Assembly: GCA_018228665.1 (NCBI GenBank) | Contig: CP073692.1 | Coordinates: 496,001 to 560,000, forward strand | Origin: Faecalicatena sp. Marseille-Q4148 | GTDB lineage: Bacteria; Bacillota; Clostridia; Lachnospirales; Lachnospiraceae | DNA: 64,000 nt | Reading direction: 5' to 3' | Shown here: in pieces, positions 37,093 through 45,065 of the stretch | Position numbering within the stretch: the stretch's first letter is position 1 | Layout: every line of letters starts with the position of its first letter | Translations under genes and position numbers: made by a program | Notes under the pieces: model-generated | Databases searched by the model: none | What the model was told of the DNA's origin: nothing | What the model saw: only the letters and a program-made list of their open reading frames with translations

Positions 37093-37174
37093 ATGATTTT
37101 GCGTGCATTTGGAATACATCCGAAAAATCTGGAAAGACTATCCATTATCATTAACATTATCGGAGTGTGAAAGA

Positions 37175-37522
37175 ATGCAGGTAAAAAGAGGAGATATTTA
37201 TTATGCAGATTTAAGTCCGGTCGTCGGCTCCGAACAGGGAGGGATACGGCCGGTGTTGATTATTCAAAATGATATAGGCAACCGACACAGCCCAACGGTT
37301 ATATGTGCTGCAATTACGTCGCGCATGAATAAGTCAAAACTTCCAACTCACATTGAAGTGGATGCCAGAAGATATCATATTGTGAAGAATTCAGTAATTT
37401 TGCTGGAACAGATCCGGACCATTGATAAGCAAAGACTGAAAGAGCTTGTCTGTCATGTGGACCGGGAACTAATGAGACGAGTGGATGAAGCGCTCCGCAT
37501 CAGTTTGGAGCTTCATACATAA
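37175..37522 (+). CDS. mazF: MazF/PemK-family endoribonuclease toxin without adjacent antitoxin
   Basis: A 115-aa EndoA/MazF-type protein: [31 protein letters not shown], then [10 protein letters not shown] and a C-terminal helix region ([13 protein letters not shown]). It is the length of B. subtilis NdoA (116 aa). MazF toxins cut mRNA at short sequence motifs. ATG 37175 follows CGGAGTG. The antitoxin that normally precedes it is absent: the 82-bp gap after alr holds only a 25-codon frame (37093-37170) with no ribbon-helix-helix or AbrB-like character. Confidence 0.9.
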   Translation: MQVKRGDIYYADLSPVVGSEQGGIRPVLIIQNDIGNRHSPTVICAAITSRMNKSKLPTHIEVDARRYHIVKNSVILLEQIRTIDKQRLKELVCHVDRELMRRVDEALRISLELHT

Positions 37523-37540
37523 AATGAGAAGGAGAACATT

Positions 37541-38374
37541 ATGGAAGAAGAACGTCTTTTAAGAAAAATGCGTTCAGTATTTTCGGAAGAAATTGACCAG
37601 GATGAACGAGAAGAACTGCTTTTAAAATGGATCAGTGAAGGACAAACAGAAGGTATTTTTGTCCCGGAAGAAGCATCTATGATGCGAAATGTTATTTTAT
37701 TTAAACATATGGATGCCAAAGATGTGATGACTCACCGCAAGCATATTTGTGCGCTGGATGCATCATGTACCCTGGAAGAATGTATGCAGGAGATTATGGG
37801 AAGAAGATATTCCAGATTTCCGGTATATCAGGAAACAATCGATCAGATCATCGGTTCTGTACATATTCGAGATCTTTTAAAAGCATATATGTCAGAACAG
37901 AATCGATCCGTAGAGCTTCATGCGCTGAAAGATTGTTTAAAACCGGTGGCATGCATTCCGGAAACAAGAAATATCGAGCGGCTGTTAAAACAAATGAAAG
38001 CAAGAAAAAACCATATGGCAGTTGTCATTGATGAGTATGGGCAGACATCCGGGATTGTGACGATGGAAGATATTATTGAAGAGATTGTCGGAAATATCCA
38101 GGACGAATATGACGAAGATGTAGAGGAAGTTGTGAAGCTGTCAGAGGGAAGCTATCTTGTACAGGGAGGCGCTGACCTGGAAGATTTAGAAAATCTTCTT
38201 GGAATTGCGTTTGAAAAGAGCGATTATGGGACAGTAAATGGTTTTCTGATTGATATGTTAGACCGGATACCGGCAGAAGATGAATCATCTTCGGTTGATT
38301 ATGAAGGGTATCGGTTTCATATACTGTCAGTAGATAATAATATGATTCAGACAGTAAAAATCGTGAAAATCTAA
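37541..38374 (+). CDS. CBS-domain protein with CorC/HlyC-type C-terminus, lacking the DUF21 membrane domain
   Basis: A 277-aa soluble protein. A CBS pair runs from about residue 60 to 190 (MDAKDVMTHRKHICALDA, RYSRFPVYQETIDQIIGSVHIRDLL, then MAVVIDEYGQTSGIVTMEDIIEEIVGNIQDEYD). A CorC_HlyC domain follows (about 200-277, SYLVQGGADLEDLENLLG, GTVNGFLIDML). Full-length relatives (YhdP/CorC group) carry an N-terminal four-helix DUF21 transporter domain, which is missing here. It may be a regulatory remnant or partner, perhaps in divalent-cation handling. It starts 18 bp after mazF with AGAAGGAG. Confidence 0.8.
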   Translation: MEEERLLRKMRSVFSEEIDQDEREELLLKWISEGQTEGIFVPEEASMMRNVILFKHMDAKDVMTHRKHICALDASCTLEECMQEIMGRRYSRFPVYQETIDQIIGSVHIRDLLKAYMSEQNRSVELHALKDCLKPVACIPETRNIERLLKQMKARKNHMAVVIDEYGQTSGIVTMEDIIEEIVGNIQDEYDEDVEEVVKLSEGSYLVQGGADLEDLENLLGIAFEKSDYGTVNGFLIDMLDRIPAEDESSSVDYEGYRFHILSVDNNMIQTVKIVKI

Positions 38375-38431
38375 AGTAAAGACTGTGCAAATACACGAAA
38401 ATATGTAAAATTACATGTGAAAATGTAGTGA

Positions 38432-38460
38432 TTGTAAAAGTGAAAAAAAAGTGCTAAAAT
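38432..38460 (+). promoter_or_regulatory. Predicted promoter of yebC
   Basis: TTGTAA (38432-38437), 17 nt, TAAAAT (38455-38460), about 50 bp before the ATG. Confidence 0.5.
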
Positions 38461-38509
38461 AAAAAAGTATGTAGAACATTCAGAAAAACAGTTTAAAGGA
38501 GAAATACAA

Positions 38510-39241
38510 ATGTCAGGACATTCAAAGTTTGCTAATATCAAACATAAAAAAGAGAAAAACGATGCTGCAAAAGGAAAGATTTTTACAAAGATTGGACGTG
38601 AGATCGCTGTTGCGGTAAAAGAAGGCGGCGGAGCAGATCCGAATAATAATAGTCGTCTGCGTGATGTGATTGCGAAAGCAAAAGCGAATAATATGCCGAA
38701 TGATAATATTGAAAGAAGTATTAAGAAAGCAGCAGGAGATGCTAACGCAGCCAATTATGAGCGTGTAACATATGAAGGCTATGGACCGAGCGGTACTGCG
38801 ATCATTGTAGAAGCATTGACGGATAATAAGAATCGTACAGCGTCCAATGTAAGAAATGCTTTTACAAAGGGAAGCGGAAATGTCGGAACACCTGGATGCG
38901 TGTCTTTCATGTTTGACAAAAAGGGACAGATTGTCGTTGCAAAAGAAGATTTTGAGATGGATGCCGACGAACTGATGATGTTGGCGCTGGATGCCGGAGC
39001 AGATGATTTTGCTGAGGAAGAAGACAGCTTCGAAATCCTTACAGATCCGGAAGCATTCAGTGATGTACGTCTTAAATTAGAGGAAGCAGGTATTCCGATG
39101 GCAGCGGCAGAAGTGACGATGATTCCGCAGACTTATGTAGAGTTAACAGATGAGACCGATCTGAAGAATATTCAGAAGACATTAGATCTTCTGGAAGAAG
39201 ATGACGATGTTCAGGAAGTATATCATAACTGGGATGAATAA
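38510..39241 (+). CDS. yebC: YebC/PmpR family protein (translation-associated / transcriptional regulator)
   Basis: A 243-aa YebC family protein with the family start [23 protein letters not shown], then [15 protein letters not shown], and [15 protein letters not shown] in the first domain, followed by [28 protein letters not shown]. Members are annotated as DNA-binding regulators, and recent work on relatives links them to translation of proline-rich stretches. It has its own promoter and AAAGGAG. Confidence 0.92.
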   Translation: MSGHSKFANIKHKKEKNDAAKGKIFTKIGREIAVAVKEGGGADPNNNSRLRDVIAKAKANNMPNDNIERSIKKAAGDANAANYERVTYEGYGPSGTAIIVEALTDNKNRTASNVRNAFTKGSGNVGTPGCVSFMFDKKGQIVVAKEDFEMDADELMMLALDAGADDFAEEEDSFEILTDPEAFSDVRLKLEEAGIPMAAAEVTMIPQTYVELTDETDLKNIQKTLDLLEEDDDVQEVYHNWDE

Positions 39242-39284
39242 ATAGGGATTTACTTAATTAAAGGGATGGAGATGGTAATAGATT

Positions 39285-40637
39285 ATGAGTGATTCACAGT
39301 CAACATTGATGACGGAGGGATCGATTTCCAGAAAAATCATTCATTTTGCAATTCCACTGTTTTTGGGGAATCTGTTTCAGCAATTATATAATACGGCAGA
39401 TTCCCTGATTGTTGGGAATTTTCTTGGAAGTGAAGCGTTAGCAGCAGTTAGTTCATCAGGAAGTCTGATTTTCCTGATGGTAGGTTTTTTCAATGGAATT
39501 TCATTAGGTGCCGGAGTTGTCATTGCCAGATTTTTTGGCGCCAGAAATAATGAAAAAGTAGAAAAAGCAGTACATACAGCGGTAGCATTTGGAATTGTTG
39601 CAGGAATACTTCTGACGGCGATCGGAACAATACTGGCGCCGCAGATTCTTGTGTTGATGGGAACACCGGAAGATGTGCTTGTGAACTCCGTTGTTTATTT
39701 CCGAGTATATTTTTGTGGTTCGCTGGCATTTGTTCTTTACAATACATTTGTCGGTATCATGCAGTCTATTGGAGACAGCAAGCACCCGTTGATGTATCTG
39801 ATTATTTCATCGGTAGTCAATATTGTGCTTGACTTACTGTTTGTTGGAGTGTTGGGATATGGCGTCGGTGCAGCAGCCCTTGCAACAATCATTTCCCAGT
39901 TTGTCAGTGCGGTGCTTTGTCTGATACGGCTTTGCAGAGTAAAGGAATCTTATCGTATTGTACCATCGAAGATTCGGTTTGATAAAGAATGTCTGCGACT
40001 GATTGTTTCAAACGGGATTCCATCCGGAATACAAAATTCAATTATTTCATTTGCAAATGTGATTGTGCAGGCAAATATTAATTCTTTTGGAAAACTTGCG
40101 ATGGCAGGATGCGGGGCCTATATGAAAGTGGAAGGATTCGGATTCCTTCCGGTAACATGCTTTGCTATGTCGATGTCAACATTTGTAAGTCAGAATCTTG
40201 GTGCAAGAGAGTATGAGCGTGTGAAAAAGGGAGCGCGTTTCGGAATTCTTTGTTCGGCATCACTTGCAGAAGTGATCGGAATCATCGTGTATGTGGCATC
40301 GCCATATTTTATTGCAGCATTTAACAGCGATCCGGCTGTAGTTGCATTTGGAGTACAGCAGGCAAGAGTTGTGTCACTCTTTTATTGTCTGTTGGCATTT
40401 TCTCACTGCGTAGGCGGAATCATGCGGGGAGCGGGACGGGCTACCGTGCCAATGTTTGTTATGATGCTTTGCTGGTGCATCATCCGTGTGACATATATTA
40501 CGATTTTTACAAAATTAATTCCGAATATTGCAGTGATATTCTGGGCATATCCGATTACCTGGATATTGAGTTCGATCATTTTCCTGATCTATTTCTTGAA
40601 AGTAGACTGGATACATGGATTTGACCGTACAATTTAA
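39285..40637 (+). CDS. MATE family efflux transporter
   Basis: A 450-aa membrane protein with about 12 helices in two halves. MATE marks are IPLFLGNLFQQLYNTADSLIVGNFLG (first helix, about 24-49), GAGVVIARFFGARN, and the second-half start IPSGIQNSIISFANVIVQANINSFG, then TFVSQNLGAREYERVKKG. It exports cationic drugs or metabolites using a Na+ or H+ gradient; the substrate is not readable. A hairpin terminator overlaps the next gene's ribosome site. Confidence 0.9.
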   Translation: MSDSQSTLMTEGSISRKIIHFAIPLFLGNLFQQLYNTADSLIVGNFLGSEALAAVSSSGSLIFLMVGFFNGISLGAGVVIARFFGARNNEKVEKAVHTAVAFGIVAGILLTAIGTILAPQILVLMGTPEDVLVNSVVYFRVYFCGSLAFVLYNTFVGIMQSIGDSKHPLMYLIISSVVNIVLDLLFVGVLGYGVGAAALATIISQFVSAVLCLIRLCRVKESYRIVPSKIRFDKECLRLIVSNGIPSGIQNSIISFANVIVQANINSFGKLAMAGCGAYMKVEGFGFLPVTCFAMSMSTFVSQNLGAREYERVKKGARFGILCSASLAEVIGIIVYVASPYFIAAFNSDPAVVAFGVQQARVVSLFYCLLAFSHCVGGIMRGAGRATVPMFVMMLCWCIIRVTYITIFTKLIPNIAVIFWAYPITWILSSIIFLIYFLKVDWIHGFDRTI

Positions 40638-40670
40638 AAATGAATAAAGTTTAAGCGTATAACGCAGGGA

Positions 40671-40709
40671 AACCTCCACATACTAAGAAAAAGCGATGTG
40701 GAGGTTTTA
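40671..40709 (+). promoter_or_regulatory. Hairpin that ends MATE transcripts and encloses the next gene's Shine-Dalgarno site
   Basis: AACCTCCACAT (40671-40681) pairs perfectly with ATGTGGAGGTT (40696-40706) around a 14-nt loop, then TT. The ribosome site GGAGGT (40700-40705) of the gene starting at 40712 lies entirely in the 3' arm. Read-through RNA would therefore have its ribosome site sequestered. Confidence 0.8.
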
Positions 40710-40711
40710 GT

Positions 40712-41428
40712 ATGTCCAAATATAAAACAGAACAGTCAAAAGATGTATTGGAACAACAAAAAGAGCAGGATGAGCAGATTAAAGAAGTAGGAAGCATTCC
40801 GTTAGAGAACGGCAGTGGAAAGCCTAATATTCAGCTTCTTACAATCATTGGAGAAATCGAAGGACATGAGGCGGTGTCGGGAAGCACGAAGGCTACAAAA
40901 TATGAACATCTGCTGCCCAAATTAGCTGAGATTGAAAATGATGCACAGATTGACGGTGTGCTGATCCTGCTTAATACAATGGGAGGGGATGTGGAAGCGG
41001 GACTTGCCATCGCAGAGATGATCGCATCTTTGAGTAAGCCGACAGTCTCTCTTGTTCTTGGAGGGTGCCATTCCATCGGAGGTCCGCTGGCAGTGGCGGC
41101 AGATTATTCTTTTATTGTGCCAAGCGGAACGATGATTATTCATCCGGTGCGGTCAAACGGGATGACGATTGGTGTGATCCAGAGTTATCGGAATATGGAG
41201 AAAACTCAGGATCGGATTACACGTTTTATCTCGGAACATTCGGGGATTTCAGTCGAACGTCTGGAGAAGCTGATGCTGGATTCTACGCAGCTTGTAAAAG
41301 ACGTGGGAACCATGCTGGATGGGGAAGAAGCGGTTCGTGAAAGAATTATCAATCAAGTTGGCGGAATTTATGAAGCAATGCAAAAGCTTTATGAGCTGAT
41401 TGACGAAAAAAAGAAACCTCGAAAATAA
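40712..41428 (+). CDS. ClpP-fold serine protease, TepA/YmfB-like
   Basis: A 238-aa protein of the ClpP/crotonase superfamily. The core reads LLTIIGEIEGHE, ILLNTMGGDVEAGLAIAEMIASL (oxyanion region), then LVLGGCHSIGGPLAVAADYSFIVPSGTMIIHPV, where Ser121 in HSIGG is the likely nucleophile and the following H in MIIHPV the general base. The C-terminal KDVGTMLDGEEAVRERIINQVGG resembles the Asp-containing region of ClpP. B. subtilis TepA was named translocation-enhancing. The highly charged N-terminus (EQQKEQDEQIKE) is not a signal peptide. It lies directly before ftsK (spoIIIE family), as ymfB/tepA does in Bacillus. Confidence 0.85.
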   Translation: MSKYKTEQSKDVLEQQKEQDEQIKEVGSIPLENGSGKPNIQLLTIIGEIEGHEAVSGSTKATKYEHLLPKLAEIENDAQIDGVLILLNTMGGDVEAGLAIAEMIASLSKPTVSLVLGGCHSIGGPLAVAADYSFIVPSGTMIIHPVRSNGMTIGVIQSYRNMEKTQDRITRFISEHSGISVERLEKLMLDSTQLVKDVGTMLDGEEAVRERIINQVGGIYEAMQKLYELIDEKKKPRK

Positions 41429-41431
41429 CTA

Positions 41432-41460
41432 ATGACAGAGATTTGTATTGATGCTATAAT
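41432..41460 (+). promoter_or_regulatory. Predicted promoter of ftsK
   Basis: ATGACA (41432-41437), 17 nt, consensus TATAAT (41455-41460), 38 bp before the ATG. Confidence 0.6.
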
Positions 41461-41498
41461 TTAGTATGTATGCTTATACAACATAAGGGGGTAAGCTT

Positions 41499-44153
41499 AT
41501 GGCTTCAAATACAACAAAATCAAAGAAGACGGCTTCTTCCGGGGGAGGAACAAAAAAGAAACCGGCTTCTCGTACAAAAAAAACAACACAGTCTAAGAAG
41601 AAACTGCCGCAGCAGGGATTTTTGCGGGATGAGATTGTGATTTTAATAGCAATCGCCATCAGTATTTTAATGATGCTGAGTAATTTTGGCGTGGGTGGAT
41701 TTATAGGAGATATGGTGTCCGGCGTTTTGTTTGGTCTTTTTGGCGTTACTGCCTATATTGTTCCTATCATATTTTTTATTGGAATTGCATTTGCCGTTTC
41801 CAATAAGGGAAATGGAACCGCCTATGTGAAGATTGGGGCAGGGATCGTTTTGACATGTCTTGTCTGTACATTTATCCAGTTAATGATGTCAGGATTTGAT
41901 AAAACTGTTGGATATATGGAATACTATACAATTGCAAGCCGGTATAAGACAGACGGCGGGCTGCTTGGCGGTGTTTTTGCGAAATTGTTCTGTCCGGCGA
42001 TCGGAGTAGCGGGGACGTTTGTATTCGTAATCATTCTTTCTATTATTTGTATCGTCATAATTACGGAAAGATCCTTTTTGAAAGGAGTCAAAGAAGGGGG
42101 ACGCAGAGCTTATTCGAATGCTAAGGCGGATGCAAAACGCCGTCGGGAAACAGCGGTAATCCGAAGAGAAGAGCGTGCGATCCAGCAGGAAGAAAAGCTG
42201 GAACAGCGGAGAAAAAATCTGGAAGCAAAAGAAGCCAGACGGGAAGAGCGCGCCCGTCAGGCAGAAATAAAGAAAAGTCAGGAATTACATGAAGGCGGAA
42301 AGAATCGAAAAGTTGTATCAGGCGTTTCTTTCGCAACCACATTGAATGAAGAAGATTTTGTAAAAAAGACGCCGGAGATGAAAGAAATTACGCCTTCTCC
42401 GGAGTCAGAAGTTCCCGACTTTGTAATTAACCGGGCAATGCCAACGGAATTTAACATTCCGGAAGCGAACGAAATGTCAAATGAAGAACTTCCGAATAGC
42501 GAGATAGCTGAGATGTCGCAAATGGAGGTGTCTCGGACAGAGATGCCGCAGACAGAGATGACACAAACGGAAATGCCGCAAACAGAGATGCCGGAGCATC
42601 GAAAACGGTCTACGAAGGAAAGCAGAAGTGAAGTGGCTGAGGAGACAAAGGCACTGGATGAAAAGATACGAAAAGAAGAACAGGAACCGAAAAAGGTTTA
42701 TGTATCTCCGCCATACAAGCTGTTAAAGAAAGGCAAAAACGGAGGCGGAGATTCGGATGCACACCTTCGGGAGACTGCGATGAAACTTCAGCAGACACTC
42801 CAGAATTTTGGAGTGAATGTCCATGTAACAAATGTGAGCTGCGGACCATCTGTAACCAGGTATGAACTCCAGCCGGAGCAAGGAGTAAAGGTCAGCAAGA
42901 TCGTCGGTCTGGCAGATGATATTAAGTTGAATCTTGCGGCGGCAGATATTCGTATTGAAGCGCCGATTCCGGGCAAGGCAGCTGTCGGAATTGAAGTTCC
43001 GAATAAGGAAAATGTGGCAGTCCTGTTGAGAGATCTTCTGGAATCAGAAGAGTTTAAAAACCATCCTTCAAAAATTGCATTTGCTGTCGGAAGGGATATT
43101 GCAGGTAAAGTTGTCGTGGCAGATATTAAGAAAATGCCCCATCTTCTTATTGCAGGAGCCACAGGTTCAGGAAAGTCTGTCTGCATTAATACGTTGATTA
43201 TGAGTATTTTATACAAAGCAGATTCGGCAGATGTGAAACTGATTATGATTGATCCAAAGGTGGTTGAGTTAAGTGTCTATAATGGTATTCCGCATTTGAT
43301 GATTCCTGTTGTAACAGATCCTAAGAAAGCGGCGGGAGCTTTGAACTGGGCAGTTATAGAGATGGAGAAACGCTACCAGCTTTTTGCACAGTATAATGTG
43401 CGTGATCTGAACGGATATAATACGAAAGTGGAGTCCATTAAAGAGATTGACGATCCGGCAAAACCAAAGAAAATGCCTCAAATTGTAATTATCGTAGATG
43501 AGCTGGCTGATTTAATGATGGTTGCACCGGGAGAAGTAGAAGAGGCAATCTGCCGTCTGGCACAGCTTGCACGAGCTGCCGGAATTCATCTGGTGCTGGC
43601 AACACAAAGACCGTCAGTGAATGTTATTACTGGATTGATTAAGGCAAATATGCCATCCAGAATTGCATTTTCTGTATCGTCCGGTGTGGATTCGAGAACC
43701 ATTATTGATATGAACGGAGCAGAAAAACTGCTTGGGAAAGGTGATATGCTTTTTTATCCGTCTGGTTATCAGAAGCCTGTGCGTGTTCAGGGATCATTTG
43801 TATCAGATCAGGAAGTACAGGCTGTTGTAGATTATCTTGTGAATGAGAATGGCAGTCCAACCTATAATGAAGAAATTACTAACCATGTAAATACAAGTAA
43901 TGCAGTTGCCGCCGGCAGTTCCGGAGATGACAGAGATGTCTATTTTATGGATGCGGCTAAATTTATTATCGAGAAAGATAAAGCGTCTATCGGTATGCTG
44001 CAGCGTGTATTCAAAATTGGCTTTAATCGAGCGGCCAGAATTATGGATCAGTTAGCTGAAGCCGGTGTGGTTGGTGAGGAAGAAGGTACGAAGCCCCGCA
44101 AAGTGCTTATGTCAATGGAGCAATTTGAGCAATATGCGGAAGAGTATCTGTAG
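41499..44153 (+). CDS. ftsK: DNA translocase FtsK/SpoIIIE
   Basis: An 884-aa protein. It has a basic N-terminus and four membrane helices (about 45-195). A long charged linker (about 200-400) includes a coiled, Arg/Glu-rich part and a short tandem repeat (see 42520-42594). The motor domain follows: Walker A GATGSGKS (about 553-560), IIVDELADLMM (Walker B), then a C-terminal winged-helix gamma domain (SIGMLQRVFKIGFNRAARIMDQLAEAGVV). It pumps chromosomal DNA through the septum in division and, in spore formers, into the forespore. AGGGGGT precedes the start. Confidence 0.96.
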   Translation: MASNTTKSKKTASSGGGTKKKPASRTKKTTQSKKKLPQQGFLRDEIVILIAIAISILMMLSNFGVGGFIGDMVSGVLFGLFGVTAYIVPIIFFIGIAFAVSNKGNGTAYVKIGAGIVLTCLVCTFIQLMMSGFDKTVGYMEYYTIASRYKTDGGLLGGVFAKLFCPAIGVAGTFVFVIILSIICIVIITERSFLKGVKEGGRRAYSNAKADAKRRRETAVIRREERAIQQEEKLEQRRKNLEAKEARREERARQAEIKKSQELHEGGKNRKVVSGVSFATTLNEEDFVKKTPEMKEITPSPESEVPDFVINRAMPTEFNIPEANEMSNEELPNSEIAEMSQMEVSRTEMPQTEMTQTEMPQTEMPEHRKRSTKESRSEVAEETKALDEKIRKEEQEPKKVYVSPPYKLLKKGKNGGGDSDAHLRETAMKLQQTLQNFGVNVHVTNVSCGPSVTRYELQPEQGVKVSKIVGLADDIKLNLAAADIRIEAPIPGKAAVGIEVPNKENVAVLLRDLLESEEFKNHPSKIAFAVGRDIAGKVVVADIKKMPHLLIAGATGSGKSVCINTLIMSILYKADSADVKLIMIDPKVVELSVYNGIPHLMIPVVTDPKKAAGALNWAVIEMEKRYQLFAQYNVRDLNGYNTKVESIKEIDDPAKPKKMPQIVIIVDELADLMMVAPGEVEEAICRLAQLARAAGIHLVLATQRPSVNVITGLIKANMPSRIAFSVSSGVDSRTIIDMNGAEKLLGKGDMLFYPSGYQKPVRVQGSFVSDQEVQAVVDYLVNENGSPTYNEEITNHVNTSNAVAAGSSGDDRDVYFMDAAKFIIEKDKASIGMLQRVFKIGFNRAARIMDQLAEAGVVGEEEGTKPRKVLMSMEQFEQYAEEYL
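42520..42594 (+). repeat. Tandem 15-nt repeat in the ftsK linker
   Basis: About five imperfect 15-nt units encode MSQME-VSRTE-MPQTE-MTQTE-MPQTE. The units 42541-42555 and 42571-42585 read MPQTE with one or two silent base differences. Such low-complexity repeats change length easily by slippage without breaking the frame. Confidence 0.75.
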
Positions 44154-44189
44154 CTGCGAATACATAGCTGTCGGACAGGAGGAAGCGAT

Positions 44190-45029
44190 ATGGCAAAGAT
44201 CATTAGTGGAAAAGAAATTTCAGCAGACATGAAAATGGAAATGAAAGAAAAAATGCACGCGTTTTTAGAAAAGGGCGTGGAAATTGGTCTGACTGTTGTA
44301 CAGGTTGGAAATGATCCGGCCTCATCAGTCTATGTTAGAAATAAGGCAAAAGCATGTGAATTTGTAGGAATTACCTCAGATATCCGTCATTTGCCGGAAA
44401 CAACGACAGAAGAGGAATTGCTTGAACTGATCAAACAATTAAATCAGGATTCAAAGGTTAGCGGAATTCTTGTTCAGCTTCCGCTTCCAAAACACATTTG
44501 CGAAAAAAACGTGTTGGAATGCATTTCTCCGAAAAAGGATGTAGACTGCTTCCATCCATATAATGTCGGTAATCTTTGCATTGGCGCGGCGGGGCCAAAA
44601 CCGTGCACGCCTGCGGGAATTGTAGAAATGCTAAAACGATCCGGCATTTCTATTGCAGGAAAAGAGTGCGTTATTGTTGGAAGAAGCAATATTGTCGGTA
44701 AACCAATGGCGCTTTTGATGTTGCAGGAAAATGCCACCGTAACGATTGCGCACTCTAAGACAGAGAATCTGGCTGAAGTGACAAAACGGGCTGATATTCT
44801 GATCGTAGCAGTCGGACAGGCTAAGATGATTACAAAAGAATATGTAAAAGAAGGCGCAGTGGTAATTGATGTCGGGATGGATCGGGATGAAAATGGAAAA
44901 CTCTGTGGCGATGTAGACTATGAAGATGTTTTTTCAAAAGTGGGAGCGATTACTCCGGTACCCGGCGGCGTAGGACCGATGACAATTACAATGCTTTTAC
45001 AGAATTGTCTTTCGACAGCGGAAATGTAA
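44190..45029 (+). CDS. folD: Bifunctional methylenetetrahydrofolate dehydrogenase / methenyltetrahydrofolate cyclohydrolase
   Basis: A 279-aa FolD. The catalytic lysine lies in YVRNKAKACE (about residue 54), then GILVQLPLPKHI, PKKDVDCFHPYNVG and PCTPAGIVEML. The NADP fold has VGRSNIVGKPMALLML, and the end carries TPVPGGVGPMTITML. It interconverts 5,10-methylene-, methenyl- and 10-formyl-THF. AGGAGGAA precedes the ATG, 36 bp after ftsK. Confidence 0.96.
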   Translation: MAKIISGKEISADMKMEMKEKMHAFLEKGVEIGLTVVQVGNDPASSVYVRNKAKACEFVGITSDIRHLPETTTEEELLELIKQLNQDSKVSGILVQLPLPKHICEKNVLECISPKKDVDCFHPYNVGNLCIGAAGPKPCTPAGIVEMLKRSGISIAGKECVIVGRSNIVGKPMALLMLQENATVTIAHSKTENLAEVTKRADILIVAVGQAKMITKEYVKEGAVVIDVGMDRDENGKLCGDVDYEDVFSKVGAITPVPGGVGPMTITMLLQNCLSTAEM

Positions 45030-45065
45030 ATCAACAAAAGAAAACTAATTTGGGGGATGGTATAA

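Noticed and set aside
37093..37170. Twenty-five-codon frame between alr and mazF as a small antitoxin
   Set aside because: It is too short, hydrophobic at the end, has no ribosome site and lacks DNA-binding character.
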